From NCBI GenBank assembly GCA_002337055.1, contig DDFG01000004.1, positions 924,642 to 988,641 of the forward strand: a stretch of 64,000 nucleotides of DNA, in the 5' to 3' direction. The notes under the pieces were generated by a model. The model saw nothing but the letters and a program-made list of their open reading frames with translations, was not told the origin of the DNA and ran no database searches. The DNA comes from Betaproteobacteria bacterium UBA1934 (GTDB lineage Bacteria; Pseudomonadota; Gammaproteobacteria; Burkholderiales; Rhodocyclaceae). Made by a program: the position numbers and the translations under genes. Below are positions 1 through 9,188 of this stretch, piece by piece (the stretch's first letter is position 1; each line of letters begins with the position of its first letter).

Positions 1-2073
1 AACTTCCGCCAGTTCAAGGGGCGGCAAGAGATAGTTTTCTCGGACTTGAAAGAGCGGAACGTCACAATTGTTCACGCCGAGAACGGATTTGGCAAAACGA
101 CCGTCCTCAAGTCACTGCTGTGGGCGTTGTATGGCCGCGATGGCCTTATGGGTTCCGATGGCAAGGAAGAAGATTTCGAGAAACCGGACGAAATCATCCA
201 CGAGGGAGCTGTGCATCGAGGGGGAGACCCGAACGAAATCTCGGCGACGGTACAGCTGACCTTTAAGCATGATGACTCTCGGTATACCCTCACTCGACGT
301 CTTACGCTGGCGCAGCAGAAATCCAATCCTCGGCAGCCTGACCTGACGCTTGAAGTGATGCGTGATGGTCAAACATTTCCGGTAGTTCGGCCACAGCAGT
401 TTATCCAGGCAATTGTGCCGGATGGGATCAGTGGCTTTCTATTTTTCAATGGCGAACGCATCAACTATCTCGCCATGGAACGCAACAGCGCGCAAGTTAC
501 CGAGGCCATTCATCAGATGCTAGGGCTGCGCCTGCTGAAGATGACTATCGACGATTTACGGCACCAAAATGTTCGCGGCAAGCTGCGGGCCGAGCAGCGC
601 GAGACCACCAATGAAGAAAAGCGCGAACTAATTGAGCGTCTGACTCAACGCGAATCAGACCAGAAGGACTTAGAAGAGCAGCGCCGGCAAGCGCAGGCGA
701 ATCTCGGCGCGATTGCTAGCGAGCTGGAAGTCATCGATAACAAGCTCGTTGCAAATCGGGAGGCGCACGAACTGCAAGCTCGGCGTGTCCGTTTGCTTGG
801 GGAGCGCGATAACCTGTCGACCCGACGTGACGAGGTCGTGCGCCGCCTTTCAAAGCTAGTTGCCGATGATGGTTACACGCTTTTTGCTACGGACCTCATT
901 GGGCGTGGCCGTGAAATAGTGGCCCGGCTTCGTAGCGAAGGAAAGATACCTGCGCGCGTATTGAACACCTTCCTTCAAGAATTGCTTGAGAGCGGCTCGT
1001 GTATCTGCAAGCGCTGTTTGGCAGAAGGCTCACCTGAGCGTACAGCCGTAGAGGGCTTGCTCACGATAGCTGGCGATCAGGACTTCAACAACGCGGTGGG
1101 CGCGCTTGACCATGCTATTGGATTGATCGAGGGAGTTGCTCGACAAACCGAAGAACAACTCAAGCAACTAAACACCGAGCGGCTGGAGCTGACACGCGAC
1201 ATTCGTAACCTCGATGAAGAAGTTGAGGATATCCATCAGCAGCTCGGCGGCAAGAAAGACGAAGAAGTTCAGCAACTGGAAGACGCTAGGAAGCGTCTGC
1301 AACTCAAGCGTGAAGATGAAATCGCTACGAGTAGCCGTCTCGCCACGTTGATTGAGGCAGCGAAAGGTGAAATTGAACTCCTGCAGACTCAGATCAGGCA
1401 AATCGAAGACAAGGAAGAAGCTGCCGCACGCGCGCAGCGGCGAGTCGATGCGGTCGAGGATTGTGCAGGCATCCTTGATCAAATTCTTGAGGCCGAGACG
1501 CAGGACTTACGCCCCCTCTTGAATGCGGAGATCGACGCCCACTTCCGCAAAATAATGACTAAAGATTACTGGGCTGAGCTGAGCGAGAATTACACGTTGC
1601 GCATACGTAAGAACGTGAGTTCTGGAGAAGACGATACCAACCCGGCCAAGGTGGACGTTGCATTGAGTACGGGGGAGCGCACCGTAACGTCACTGGTGTT
1701 CATCGCCAGCCTGGTTGCTCTGGCCAAACGCCGCTCGGAGATTCCGACGATCCTGAAAGATGTGTCCGGATCTGCCTACCCAGTAGCTATTGATTCGCCT
1801 TTTGGCTCACTCAGCGTCTTCCGCGAGGGTGTTGCTCGCCATATTCCGGAGTTAGCTCCCCAAGTATTGTTGCTGGTCAGTCCAGAGCAATACAATGGAC
1901 AGGTCGAGAAGGCGATGAATGAATCCGGTCGGGTCGGAAAGCGTTACTACCTAACCTATCATGGTCCGACAATGCCAGAACGAGCTACTCAAGAGCTGGT
2001 GGTCAACGGGCAAAAACTTCAGCAATACTTCCCCGAGCGCAGCGGTGAATTTACAGAGATCCGCGAGCTATGA
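1..2073 (+). CDS. DndD-like SMC-family ATPase, 5' end cut by window
   Basis: The reading frame is open from base 1, so the true start lies left of the window; 690 residues are visible. Near the left end is a Walker A motif, ENGFGKTT (visible residues 27-34). Long charged coiled-coil stretches follow, with a Cys cluster CICKRC (about nt 998-1018) resembling a Rad50-type zinc hook. Near the end are the ABC signature-like LSTGERT and the Walker B-type AIDSPFG. This layout is that of RecF/SMC-like ATPases and resembles DndD. It overlaps the next gene by 4 nt, so the two are probably translationally coupled. The position beside a Dnd operon suggests a role linked to phosphorothioate DNA, perhaps restriction; that is inference. 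Confidence 0.75.
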   Translation, partial: NFRQFKGRQEIVFSDLKERNVTIVHAENGFGKTTVLKSLLWALYGRDGLMGSDGKEEDFEKPDEIIHEGAVHRGGDPNEISATVQLTFKHDDSRYTLTRRLTLAQQKSNPRQPDLTLEVMRDGQTFPVVRPQQFIQAIVPDGISGFLFFNGERINYLAMERNSAQVTEAIHQMLGLRLLKMTIDDLRHQNVRGKLRAEQRETTNEEKRELIERLTQRESDQKDLEEQRRQAQANLGAIASELEVIDNKLVANREAHELQARRVRLLGERDNLSTRRDEVVRRLSKLVADDGYTLFATDLIGRGREIVARLRSEGKIPARVLNTFLQELLESGSCICKRCLAEGSPERTAVEGLLTIAGDQDFNNAVGALDHAIGLIEGVARQTEEQLKQLNTERLELTRDIRNLDEEVEDIHQQLGGKKDEEVQQLEDARKRLQLKREDEIATSSRLATLIEAAKGEIELLQTQIRQIEDKEEAAARAQRRVDAVEDCAGILDQILEAETQDLRPLLNAEIDAHFRKIMTKDYWAELSENYTLRIRKNVSSGEDDTNPAKVDVALSTGERTVTSLVFIASLVALAKRRSEIPTILKDVSGSAYPVAIDSPFGSLSVFREGVARHIPELAPQVLLLVSPEQYNGQVEKAMNESGRVGKRYYLTYHGPTMPERATQELVVNGQKLQQYFPERSGEFTEIREL

Positions 2074-2801
2074 TGGACCAATTAACCATTCGAGATGCCG
2101 CCGAGAAGGCGCTAGAAAGAATCGGAAGGGCAGCAACGATCCCAGAAATCTACACTGAGATAGTTCAAAGCGGGTTATTTGAATTCAATACCCAGAACCC
2201 GGAGCACGTTCTCAGAACAACTATTCGCCGGCATACCGAGAATGTCGAAAGGAGTGATTCTTTCAAGGAACGAAATAGCTTCTCATTAGTTGGCGACGAG
2301 ATGTATGCATTGGCCAATGGTGGCAAGACAAGAGCATCGAAAATGAACTCGACTACTGGAATCAAGCGTATTCACCGCGCTACCGACAAGGAAGAAATCA
2401 TTCGGCTATTGACGAGTGATCAATTGGGCGTGTTTCGAGAGATATGGCGCCTACTGATGTTTGCAGCGCAGATCGGATATCGAAATGCTCGTAGAGACCC
2501 ACTGAAGGCGATCGATTCTGGAAAAGGAATTGACCAGAGTACGTTCGGCAACAGCCCCGCATGGCCGGGAGTGATGTTCCTAATCTCGCTAGCGGACACG
2601 GGGGCTGCCGAGGTCTTGGCGGGGACGCCCGAAAGCGAGGAGCAGAGAATCTCTGCCTTTCAGGAATATGCCAACGGCGGCCTGGCCGTCTTGCAGGAGT
2701 TTTTCTCATCGCGGCCGGCCGACCTAGATGGATTGCTGGACTTCATTGATAGTCAACGAGCATCGCCACGTGCTCCACCAGACCTGGAACTTTCGATCTA
2801 A
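2070..2801 (+). CDS. HARE-HTH protein, dnd-associated family 4-like
   Basis: 243 residues. The N-terminal ~75 residues read as a HARE-HTH winged helix (TIRDAAEKALERIGRAATIPEIY, with a conserved Asn-Pro and a YAL ending), a fold found in restriction enzymes and chromatin proteins. The C-terminal half (from about residue 105) resembles the small dnd system-associated protein 4 family; this match is from memory of the pattern and is moderate. The ATG overlaps the stop of the upstream ATPase. The gene ends 2 nt before the convergent dndE stop. A DNA-binding partner of the ATPase is the simplest reading; no catalytic motif was seen. Confidence 0.65.
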   Translation: MMDQLTIRDAAEKALERIGRAATIPEIYTEIVQSGLFEFNTQNPEHVLRTTIRRHTENVERSDSFKERNSFSLVGDEMYALANGGKTRASKMNSTTGIKRIHRATDKEEIIRLLTSDQLGVFREIWRLLMFAAQIGYRNARRDPLKAIDSGKGIDQSTFGNSPAWPGVMFLISLADTGAAEVLAGTPESEEQRISAFQEYANGGLAVLQEFFSSRPADLDGLLDFIDSQRASPRAPPDLELSI

Positions 2802-2803
2802 GG

Positions 2804-3175
2804 CTACGATTGCTTAACCATCTCGCCAAGTGTTTTGACGTTTTGGAGACTTGCAATACCTCGCTCAATGTGGGCCTTAACATAGTCGGCTAGCGCATCT
2901 CTTGACGAAAGGTCTACTCCGTCGGAATTGGCACGTAGAGTAATTGCCGCTGCAAATTCTTCGCTATAGGGACCTGCAAAGGTCTTCCATTCCATATCAA
3001 TGGAGCTTTCCCCCATCTTGAGCGGTTTCGTAGGTGGAGTGGGGTTGGCCAAGGATCGGCAAAGCGCGACGCGGCAAATCTCGTTCCAGTGTTCGAGTCC
3101 TGTACGCCGTTTGATCTTGATAAGTGTTTCTTTACCTTTTGCGCTTACACGAACATGATCAACAGGTGGTTTCAT
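2804..3175 (-). CDS. dndE: DNA sulfur modification protein DndE
   Basis: 123 residues, the usual size for DndE. It starts KPPVDHVRVSAKGKETLIKIKRRTG, shows the conserved NEICRVALCRSL helix, and continues with GVDLSSRDALADYVKAHIERGI. DndE is the small DNA-binding subunit of the DndCDE phosphorothioation complex, and structural work on the family shows binding to nicked duplex DNA. The start overlaps the dndD stop by 4 nt. It is the last gene of the dndBCDE operon and is tail-to-tail with the HARE-HTH gene. Confidence 0.9.
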   Translation of the reverse strand: MKPPVDHVRVSAKGKETLIKIKRRTGLEHWNEICRVALCRSLANPTPPTKPLKMGESSIDMEWKTFAGPYSEEFAAAITLRANSDGVDLSSRDALADYVKAHIERGIASLQNVKTLGEMVKQS

Positions 3176-5148
3176 GATGGAAAATACCCTTCTTCGATTG
3201 TCGTCGCCCCTTCTTGCTCGTTGTGCGCGAGAAGGAAAGACCTTGAAATGTAAGGCCGGAGCGCGTCCAAATACCCGCCGGTGATTTCTTCGTCGGTCGA
3301 CAACAAGAGTACTTGGTGAGATGCATTCGGGAAGTAGCGTTCAATTAGATTGCTACGGTGTTCCGAATCCAAACGCCCCAAGGGGGTATCAATCACGGTT
3401 GGCACGGGGCGCCCGGATGCGCGAGCCAGGCCCCAAAGCATGGATGTGGCCAACAGCTGCCGCTCTCCGGCAGAGAGTCGATCAAATGGTAATGGCTTGC
3501 CGTCACGTCCGGATAGCGTGGCTTCGAAAGTGTTCGGATTGATAGTGAGCCCAGTCACTAAGCCCGACTTCCTGAGCAACTTTTGGAACGACTCAAGCAT
3601 GAGCGATTCCATGCCGCTTGTATGACGCTTCACAATCTGAGTTCGGAAACGGTCAAGCGTGTCACGCGTCTTTTGCGAATGCTTGAGCATCCGCTGGCGA
3701 TCGTCCTCCGCAAGGTGAGCATCCATTTCCTGCTCGCCAAGCTTGTCGAGACGCGCTTCAGTATCCGCCCGCTGCTTACGCAAGGCTTCTTTGCGCATTC
3801 GTAGAGCTTCAAGTTCGGCAAGCTTTTCGGCATGCGCACGGCGCGCGGTATCGAGCTCAGACTGGACGAGAGCAATACGGTCCGCCGTCGGCACGCGATC
3901 CAGGTCAGTTTCCGCATGCGCGATTTTTTCGTCCAAAACGGTTAGTTCCTCAGTGAAGCAACGTGCTTGCTCTTCCGCCGCCGGCAAGACGACACTACGT
4001 AGGTGTGCAATGTGCGGTGCTAGATCGTCAGAAGCATTCAACAGCAAGGACTCAGCCGCAAAACCGCAACGCTGCTGACGATCCTTGGACAAGGCCCGCT
4101 GGATGGCAGCAATCGCCTTCACATGGATCGCATCTCTTTCCAGAGAAGCGAGCACTTCAGCATCACGCCCTTCAAGTACTTCGACCAGTGTCTTAGCGCT
4201 GCGGACTTCCCGCTCGTGCCGTACCTGTTTCTCAACCTCGGCTAGTAGCGGCTCGATGAGTAGTAAGGGGAGCGGGCCAGACACCAACTCGCGGAACTCA
4301 GTCTCTAGCTTCGCGCGTCGATGCTTGAAGTCGGCCAGCTTGGCCTCCAACGAAGCTCGTTGGTCGTAGAGGTCTCCACCTTCAGCGCGAAATATCTCTT
4401 CGCGGCTCAGGACCTCTTTCGCCAGACGACCCGCCTGATTCACTACGGTGCCTTCTTCATTGGCAACCTGTTCCTGCTCACGATCGATCCTTTCGAACTC
4501 GCGCTGAAGTTCTGCCAGCCGCTCTGTCGCAGCAGCGTTCAAGCCCTCGGTACGCTTACGGCGCTCAAATACTTTTAGGTCAGTTTCGAGTCTGTCGACG
4601 AGATCTAGACCCAGTAGCGAATGAACTGCTGTTCCCAAAATATCGGCCGCATGACCGCCATCGGCCAATTCCATAATCTGCTCTCCATCAAAGAAGAACA
4701 GGTGGGCAATGCTGCTGGGTAGATAGGCCTCAATCACCTCGTCCCAGTGATCGGTAAAGACGTCATCTGCCCTCCCATCGCGCAGCACGCGCACGGTTTC
4801 CTCGATGCCTCTTATTCCTTGGCGCCAATTGCGGGAGAGTTCGAAATAACGCGTTTCGCCTTCAATCACGCGACGGAAGCGTACCGTGATGCTTGCGCCC
4901 TCGCTCGGATCGCTGCCGCGATGGATGGACTGTCGTAAATAGTCCTTGTATGCATGGCGCCCCCTGTTGGAGATACGGGCCTTAGGTCCATAGAAGGCAA
5001 GTTGGATGGCATCCAATAGCGTCGTTTTGCCACCGCCATTTAGTCCGCCGAACAGAATTATCGGTTTTCCCTGCTTCGGTGTCAGCGTAGCTTCTTGCCG
5101 GCCACTATAGGCGCCAAAGTTCTCCAGAATGATGGTGTCGAGAATCAT
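3172..5148 (-). CDS. dndD: DNA sulfur modification ATPase DndD
   Basis: 658 residues. Near the N-terminus is the typical ILENFGAYSGRQ followed by Walker A GGLNGGGKTT. A long coiled coil fills the middle. Near the C-terminus are signature LSAGERQLLA and Walker B TVIDTPLGRLD. DndD is the SMC-like ATPase of the phosphorothioation complex and is thought to act with DndC and DndE on DNA. The ATG overlaps dndC by 4 nt and the stop overlaps dndE by 4 nt. Unlike the ATPase at the left edge of the window, it has no obvious CxxC hook. Confidence 0.93.
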   Translation of the reverse strand: MILDTIILENFGAYSGRQEATLTPKQGKPIILFGGLNGGGKTTLLDAIQLAFYGPKARISNRGRHAYKDYLRQSIHRGSDPSEGASITVRFRRVIEGETRYFELSRNWRQGIRGIEETVRVLRDGRADDVFTDHWDEVIEAYLPSSIAHLFFFDGEQIMELADGGHAADILGTAVHSLLGLDLVDRLETDLKVFERRKRTEGLNAAATERLAELQREFERIDREQEQVANEEGTVVNQAGRLAKEVLSREEIFRAEGGDLYDQRASLEAKLADFKHRRAKLETEFRELVSGPLPLLLIEPLLAEVEKQVRHEREVRSAKTLVEVLEGRDAEVLASLERDAIHVKAIAAIQRALSKDRQQRCGFAAESLLLNASDDLAPHIAHLRSVVLPAAEEQARCFTEELTVLDEKIAHAETDLDRVPTADRIALVQSELDTARRAHAEKLAELEALRMRKEALRKQRADTEARLDKLGEQEMDAHLAEDDRQRMLKHSQKTRDTLDRFRTQIVKRHTSGMESLMLESFQKLLRKSGLVTGLTINPNTFEATLSGRDGKPLPFDRLSAGERQLLATSMLWGLARASGRPVPTVIDTPLGRLDSEHRSNLIERYFPNASHQVLLLSTDEEITGGYLDALRPYISRSFLLAHNEQEGATTIEEGYFPS

Positions 5149-6767
5149 TCTTTAAACTCCAGTGCATCGGTTTGGGGCTTGGGCCCGTAGCCAATGGCTC
5201 CGGATTGACGTGCCGCTTCACGTCGTTTGCGTTCGTCCGCGACGTGCTGTGCTCTGTTCAGGGCATCCTCCCTGTCGTCATAGAAATGACGCTTGAAGGT
5301 TTTTTCAAGTTGCTCGAACAATCCTGCGCGCCGCCCAAGCGAGCGCTGCTGTCCTGTGAAACTCAGCAATTCACGGGTGAGTTCATAGTGCAGACGGTCA
5401 TTGCCGCAGAGCTCGGCCAGTTCTTTCATCTCGGCTTCCCCTAATACGAGGTTGTCGTCTAGTGGGCGACCCGGATACATCTCGCCGGTGAACTCGCGAT
5501 AGATGCGGGGGAGCGAGTCTTCTAGTTCGTGCTTATCCACTACCCAGATGCGCCGGATTTCCTGAAGTTCATCAAGCGTGATCAGCTCGATACTTTGTAC
5601 GTCAGAAGGCCCATTTCGACGAATATGCACCTGCGCTGTCAGCAATTTCTTGAGCCACGTCTCTCGTGCTTCTTGCGTGTATGGTCCTGGGATGGGGCGG
5701 CCGTTTGCCATCATCTGTACCGCACCGGTCATTCGGCGAAAATCGCGTAAATGGCGATCTGTGCTGTCCAAATCGTCGGGGCCTACCCCGCCCCCTCTGA
5801 AATCCAGTGCATTTCGGAGCTCCAAGAGAGGCATCATCCATTCTTTCTCGACGTCGTTCTGAATCATCGCAGTCATGGACTTGTCCTGTTCCACAAGGGT
5901 GCATACCCAGCAGCCGAAACGCGAATCACCACAACTCGGCGTCGAGTCATCTACAACAAGTGGGCACTCCCCGTCCGCAGACGCTCCTGCATACATCCCA
6001 AGGAGATCTCGATTGTTGTAACCCCATGGATTCTTTGTTTGCATCAGAAAAAACCAAACGTCGTCGTTACTCCAATCTTCAACCGGCGTGTAGACCAAAG
6101 AACCAGGCAGGCTGGAATTCGGACTCAGGCGATCACGTACGCGCCCCTTCTCGTGTTTCGCCATATTGGCAGCGCGCTTTGTGCTCTCTGCCTTTCGGGT
6201 ACCCAGCACAAGAATTGCCTCACCGCTGGACGACACAATGCCGTTGATGAACGCGTTTGAAGGATTAATTTTGAGGCGTGCGGTGCACCAACGGAACTTG
6301 TGCCGCGGAGCCGGATAGCCACGTCCGATGAGATTCACCCAAAATGAGTCAACGGTTCTTGGCGTCAAACGTTTCGGTCTTATCGGCGCCTGTTGCTCCC
6401 GTGCGGCCCTTTCCATCACCAACAGGGAATTCGATACCCACGCTGCAACAACGGGATTCTCAACCAACGTATCCGTCGAAATAACATGGATTACCTTTGT
6501 GCGCGCTTCTACCGGAAGCCCAATAATGGCCCCCCAAACCAACTGGAGTGTGGCTGTCGAATCTTTACCCCCCGAATAGCCAATGATCCACGGCACATCG
6601 TCGGCCAGATATAGCTCGCGGATCTCCTCGTGTAATAGTTCAATGGTTGTTTTGAAGCCGAGTTCTGCAAATGCTGAATCTCTCTTGCGCGTAGTCGCTT
6701 CGGAGCCGGTTCGTGCGGGCGGCAGAACAGGCACGCTCGGCAGCTTTGATTTTGGTTTTGTTGCCAT
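5145..6767 (-). CDS. dndC: Phosphorothioation PAPS-reductase-like protein DndC
   Basis: 540 residues. The PP-loop motif GYSGGKDST near residue 64 marks an ATP pyrophosphatase of the PAPS reductase superfamily. The Cys residues expected to bind the 4Fe-4S cluster are seen in WCTARLK and in CGDSRFGCWVC. In the Dnd pathway DndC is thought to activate the DNA backbone and receive sulfur mobilised by the cysteine desulfurase. It ends in a 4-nt overlap with dndD and begins 26 nt after dndB. Length and motif order match characterised DndC proteins. Confidence 0.94.
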   Translation of the reverse strand: MATKPKSKLPSVPVLPPARTGSEATTRKRDSAFAELGFKTTIELLHEEIRELYLADDVPWIIGYSGGKDSTATLQLVWGAIIGLPVEARTKVIHVISTDTLVENPVVAAWVSNSLLVMERAAREQQAPIRPKRLTPRTVDSFWVNLIGRGYPAPRHKFRWCTARLKINPSNAFINGIVSSSGEAILVLGTRKAESTKRAANMAKHEKGRVRDRLSPNSSLPGSLVYTPVEDWSNDDVWFFLMQTKNPWGYNNRDLLGMYAGASADGECPLVVDDSTPSCGDSRFGCWVCTLVEQDKSMTAMIQNDVEKEWMMPLLELRNALDFRGGGVGPDDLDSTDRHLRDFRRMTGAVQMMANGRPIPGPYTQEARETWLKKLLTAQVHIRRNGPSDVQSIELITLDELQEIRRIWVVDKHELEDSLPRIYREFTGEMYPGRPLDDNLVLGEAEMKELAELCGNDRLHYELTRELLSFTGQQRSLGRRAGLFEQLEKTFKRHFYDDREDALNRAQHVADERKRREAARQSGAIGYGPKPQTDALEFKE

Positions 6768-6793
6768 AGAGTAAGTAGCTTTTCAGTGAATCG

Positions 6794-7876
6794 TCATCCA
6801 CTCTTGCGAGCGTGAGCGTTTTCCACCCGTTGTTGTTCTTCGTCGAGTGGTAGTACAAGTGCCTTCTTGATGACGTTAGTTGTCAGAATTACGTTGGTTG
6901 TAACTTTAGAGACTTTGCCGCCAATAAGCGCACGCCCCTCCCAGGTGTTGGCGTTATTGCGTGACCAGTTAATCTGTTCAATTCCGCTCAAACGCTTTTT
7001 CCAGTCTTTTGGATGTAGTTTCAGCAGTGTATTGCCTGCCTTACCGAGTGCTTGCAGCGCAATGCCATGCGAATGGATGTAGCCCTCGCGCACCTCACTT
7101 GCAGGGAGCCGATTTTCGCGCACCTGCGCCCAGGCGGGAAAGTGTTTCGCAACCTCCTCCCAATATGTGCGGGCGAGAGAAGCGTCTTCGTTGATATTGC
7201 CAGTCGCCATCCCTTCGACGAGATCTGCACAGGCATTGTGGAACGCGGACAGCGTGAAAAGCTTGCGGGATCGTTTGGCGAGCGAGGACTTCTCCATATC
7301 GACGATGTCTCGAAAGACATCAGACTTCATCACAACGAGTTTTGCCAGCTGGGCTTTGTCGTTGCGGTGGTCGTACAGTAGACCAAGAGAGCGACTGGGG
7401 CGAATGGCATGCCGGTTGAGATCGGCAAACATCTGCTGGCAACGCTCCAGCCCGATATCCAAGAAGAAAACGACGGCAATGGTTTCGTGGCCTAGTTCAG
7501 GACGCTGCTCAAGTGCCTCAATGATGGCGGCACGGCGGTGTTGCCCGTCATTGATGATGAAGCGAGCATCCATTGGCACCCGTAGCAGACCGAGCTTGTC
7601 TTGCCCGGGAAGCGGGGCAAAAGCGACATCGGAGTCGATCGAAACCGTGAGGGCGGAGAAGACATAGTCATCCGGATTGTCAAGCATGTAACAGCAGATC
7701 TCGGGGATACGTGCCCTGTTCAAGGTGCGCTGAGCACGCAGTTCGGGCGGAAGTTCGTCTTCGTCGAAAATCGAGATCTGGCGCAACATTCGCAAGGACC
7801 ACATCGCAACGAAGTACTCACGGTGCGCTTGAAGACCCCTAATGACCGGGAACGTGAGAGTCGGTTGAGTTTCCAT
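6794..7876 (-). CDS. dndB: DGQHR-domain regulator DndB
   Basis: 360 residues from ATG 7876, chosen because the protein then starts METQPTLTFPVIRGLQ, matching the usual DndB N-terminus. An in-frame extension to 7951 is possible but lies in the control region. The DGQHR signature (INDGQHRRAAI) is clear. DndB is not required for modification in studied systems and has been reported as a transcriptional repressor of the dnd operon in Salmonella, so autoregulation from the adjacent intergenic region is plausible. It is first in the operon with dndC, dndD and dndE. Confidence 0.92.
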   Translation of the reverse strand: METQPTLTFPVIRGLQAHREYFVAMWSLRMLRQISIFDEDELPPELRAQRTLNRARIPEICCYMLDNPDDYVFSALTVSIDSDVAFAPLPGQDKLGLLRVPMDARFIINDGQHRRAAIIEALEQRPELGHETIAVVFFLDIGLERCQQMFADLNRHAIRPSRSLGLLYDHRNDKAQLAKLVVMKSDVFRDIVDMEKSSLAKRSRKLFTLSAFHNACADLVEGMATGNINEDASLARTYWEEVAKHFPAWAQVRENRLPASEVREGYIHSHGIALQALGKAGNTLLKLHPKDWKKRLSGIEQINWSRNNANTWEGRALIGGKVSKVTTNVILTTNVIKKALVLPLDEEQQRVENAHARKSG

Positions 7877-8005
7877 GCTGATATGGCTGACTTGCAGTTG
7901 ATTACGTGATGTACGCAGGTTAGGTGTAAAATTTAAAGGTGAATCACACAATTTGTATGCCTATATTGTGCGCTAGGTTTGTTAATTATTCAAGTAATAA
8001 CATAC
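7877..8005. promoter_or_regulatory. Divergent dndB/dndA control region with a dyad
   Basis: 129 nt, AT-rich compared with the flanking genes. A perfect 6-bp dyad CACAAT (7947-7952) and ATTGTG (7965-7970) is separated by 12 nt and would suit an operator. Because dndB and dndA diverge here, one site could control both. No confident -10/-35 pair could be chosen. A role for DndB at this dyad is inferred. Confidence 0.45.
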
Positions 8006-9154
8006 ATGCAAGACCCTGTTTTTTCACCGATTTATCTGGACTGCAACGCGACGACGCCGATCGAGCCGGCCGTACGCGAAGCTCTGCTGCACTACCTAAC
8101 TGAAGAATTTGGAAACGAAGGGAGCCGAACCCACGAGTTCGGTGCGCGGGCCAAGCAAGCAGTTCAGCGGGCGAGAGATCAGGTCGCGGCAGTCGTGGAA
8201 GCCAAGCGTGATGAAGTGATCTTCACCAGCGGCGCAACCGAGAGCAACAACCTAGCTATCTTAGGCTTGCGGGAAGCAGCCCGCAGCGCTGAGCGAATGC
8301 ACGTTATTACCTCGACGCTCGAGCATAAAGCGGTGCTGGAACCGTTCGAAGCACTGGAACGAGAGGGCTTTTCGGTGACACGCCTTCCCGTTACAGCTGG
8401 CGGATATGTTGAGTCGAAAGTTCTGGCCGAAGCACTACGGCCGGAAACCGTGCTGGTTTCGGTCATGCAAGCAAATAATGAGACCGGAGTACTACAGCCC
8501 CTTAGCGAGATTGCAGCGGTAATGGATGGCCATCCTGCCTATCTTCATACCGATGCGGCTCAGGGTTTTGGCAAAGATCTCGATACGCTCCGCAATCCAC
8601 GTATCGACATGATCAGCGTGAGTGGGCACAAGATTTTTGGGCCCAAAGGGATTGGTGCGCTAATTGTTCGTCGTCGCGGGTACGACCGTGTTCCGCTAAA
8701 ACCGCTCGTTTTTGGCGGTGGCCAGGAAAGAGGGTTGCGTCCTGGCACATTGCCAGTTGCCCTCATTGTTGCCCTGGGTGTGGCGTCGGAGATAGCCGTG
8801 CACGACCACAGGAATCGTCATGACCGATGCAGTGAGATTCGTGCTGGGGCAATGAAGGCATTTGAGCAATTAAATCCCAAGTACAGCGGAGACCAGTCCA
8901 GGGTGATGCCTCATGTGCTCAATGTGGCATTCGAGGGACTGGATTCCGAGGCACTGATTGTCGCCATCAAAGATCTCGTGGCAATCTCGAATGGATCGGC
9001 TTGTACCTCGACCAGTTACACCCCAAGCCATGTATTGAAGGCCATGGGAATGAGCGACGAGGAGGCCAATGCCTGCGTACGCGTCAGCTGGTGCCACCAA
9101 ACACCCGACGTGGACTGGACTACGATAGCGGCGCGGATCGCAGCTATGCGTTGA
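8006..9154 (+). CDS. dndA: Cysteine desulfurase DndA (IscS/NifS-like)
   Basis: 382 residues from ATG 8006; an in-frame TTG at 7979 is less likely. Fold-type I PLP enzyme: YLDCNATTPIEP at the N-terminus, the PLP lysine in SGHKIFGPKG, and the catalytic cysteine in NGSACTSTSYTPSHV. It would take sulfur from cysteine as a persulfide and pass it to DndC. Some Dnd loci lack a local dndA and use a housekeeping IscS; here it is present and divergent from dndBCDE. It ends 34 nt from the stop of the convergent phage lysozyme gene. Confidence 0.9.
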   Translation: MQDPVFSPIYLDCNATTPIEPAVREALLHYLTEEFGNEGSRTHEFGARAKQAVQRARDQVAAVVEAKRDEVIFTSGATESNNLAILGLREAARSAERMHVITSTLEHKAVLEPFEALEREGFSVTRLPVTAGGYVESKVLAEALRPETVLVSVMQANNETGVLQPLSEIAAVMDGHPAYLHTDAAQGFGKDLDTLRNPRIDMISVSGHKIFGPKGIGALIVRRRGYDRVPLKPLVFGGGQERGLRPGTLPVALIVALGVASEIAVHDHRNRHDRCSEIRAGAMKAFEQLNPKYSGDQSRVMPHVLNVAFEGLDSEALIVAIKDLVAISNGSACTSTSYTPSHVLKAMGMSDEEANACVRVSWCHQTPDVDWTTIAARIAAMR

Positions 9155-9188
9155 GGCGGGCGCTCTTTACCTGTTCTTTGGGTATTTG

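Noticed and set aside
46..2073. TTG at 46 as the start of the first ATPase
   Set aside because: The frame is open to base 1 and the upstream residues NFRQFKGRQEI fit the usual N-terminal strand before the P-loop, so the gene is truncated by the window.
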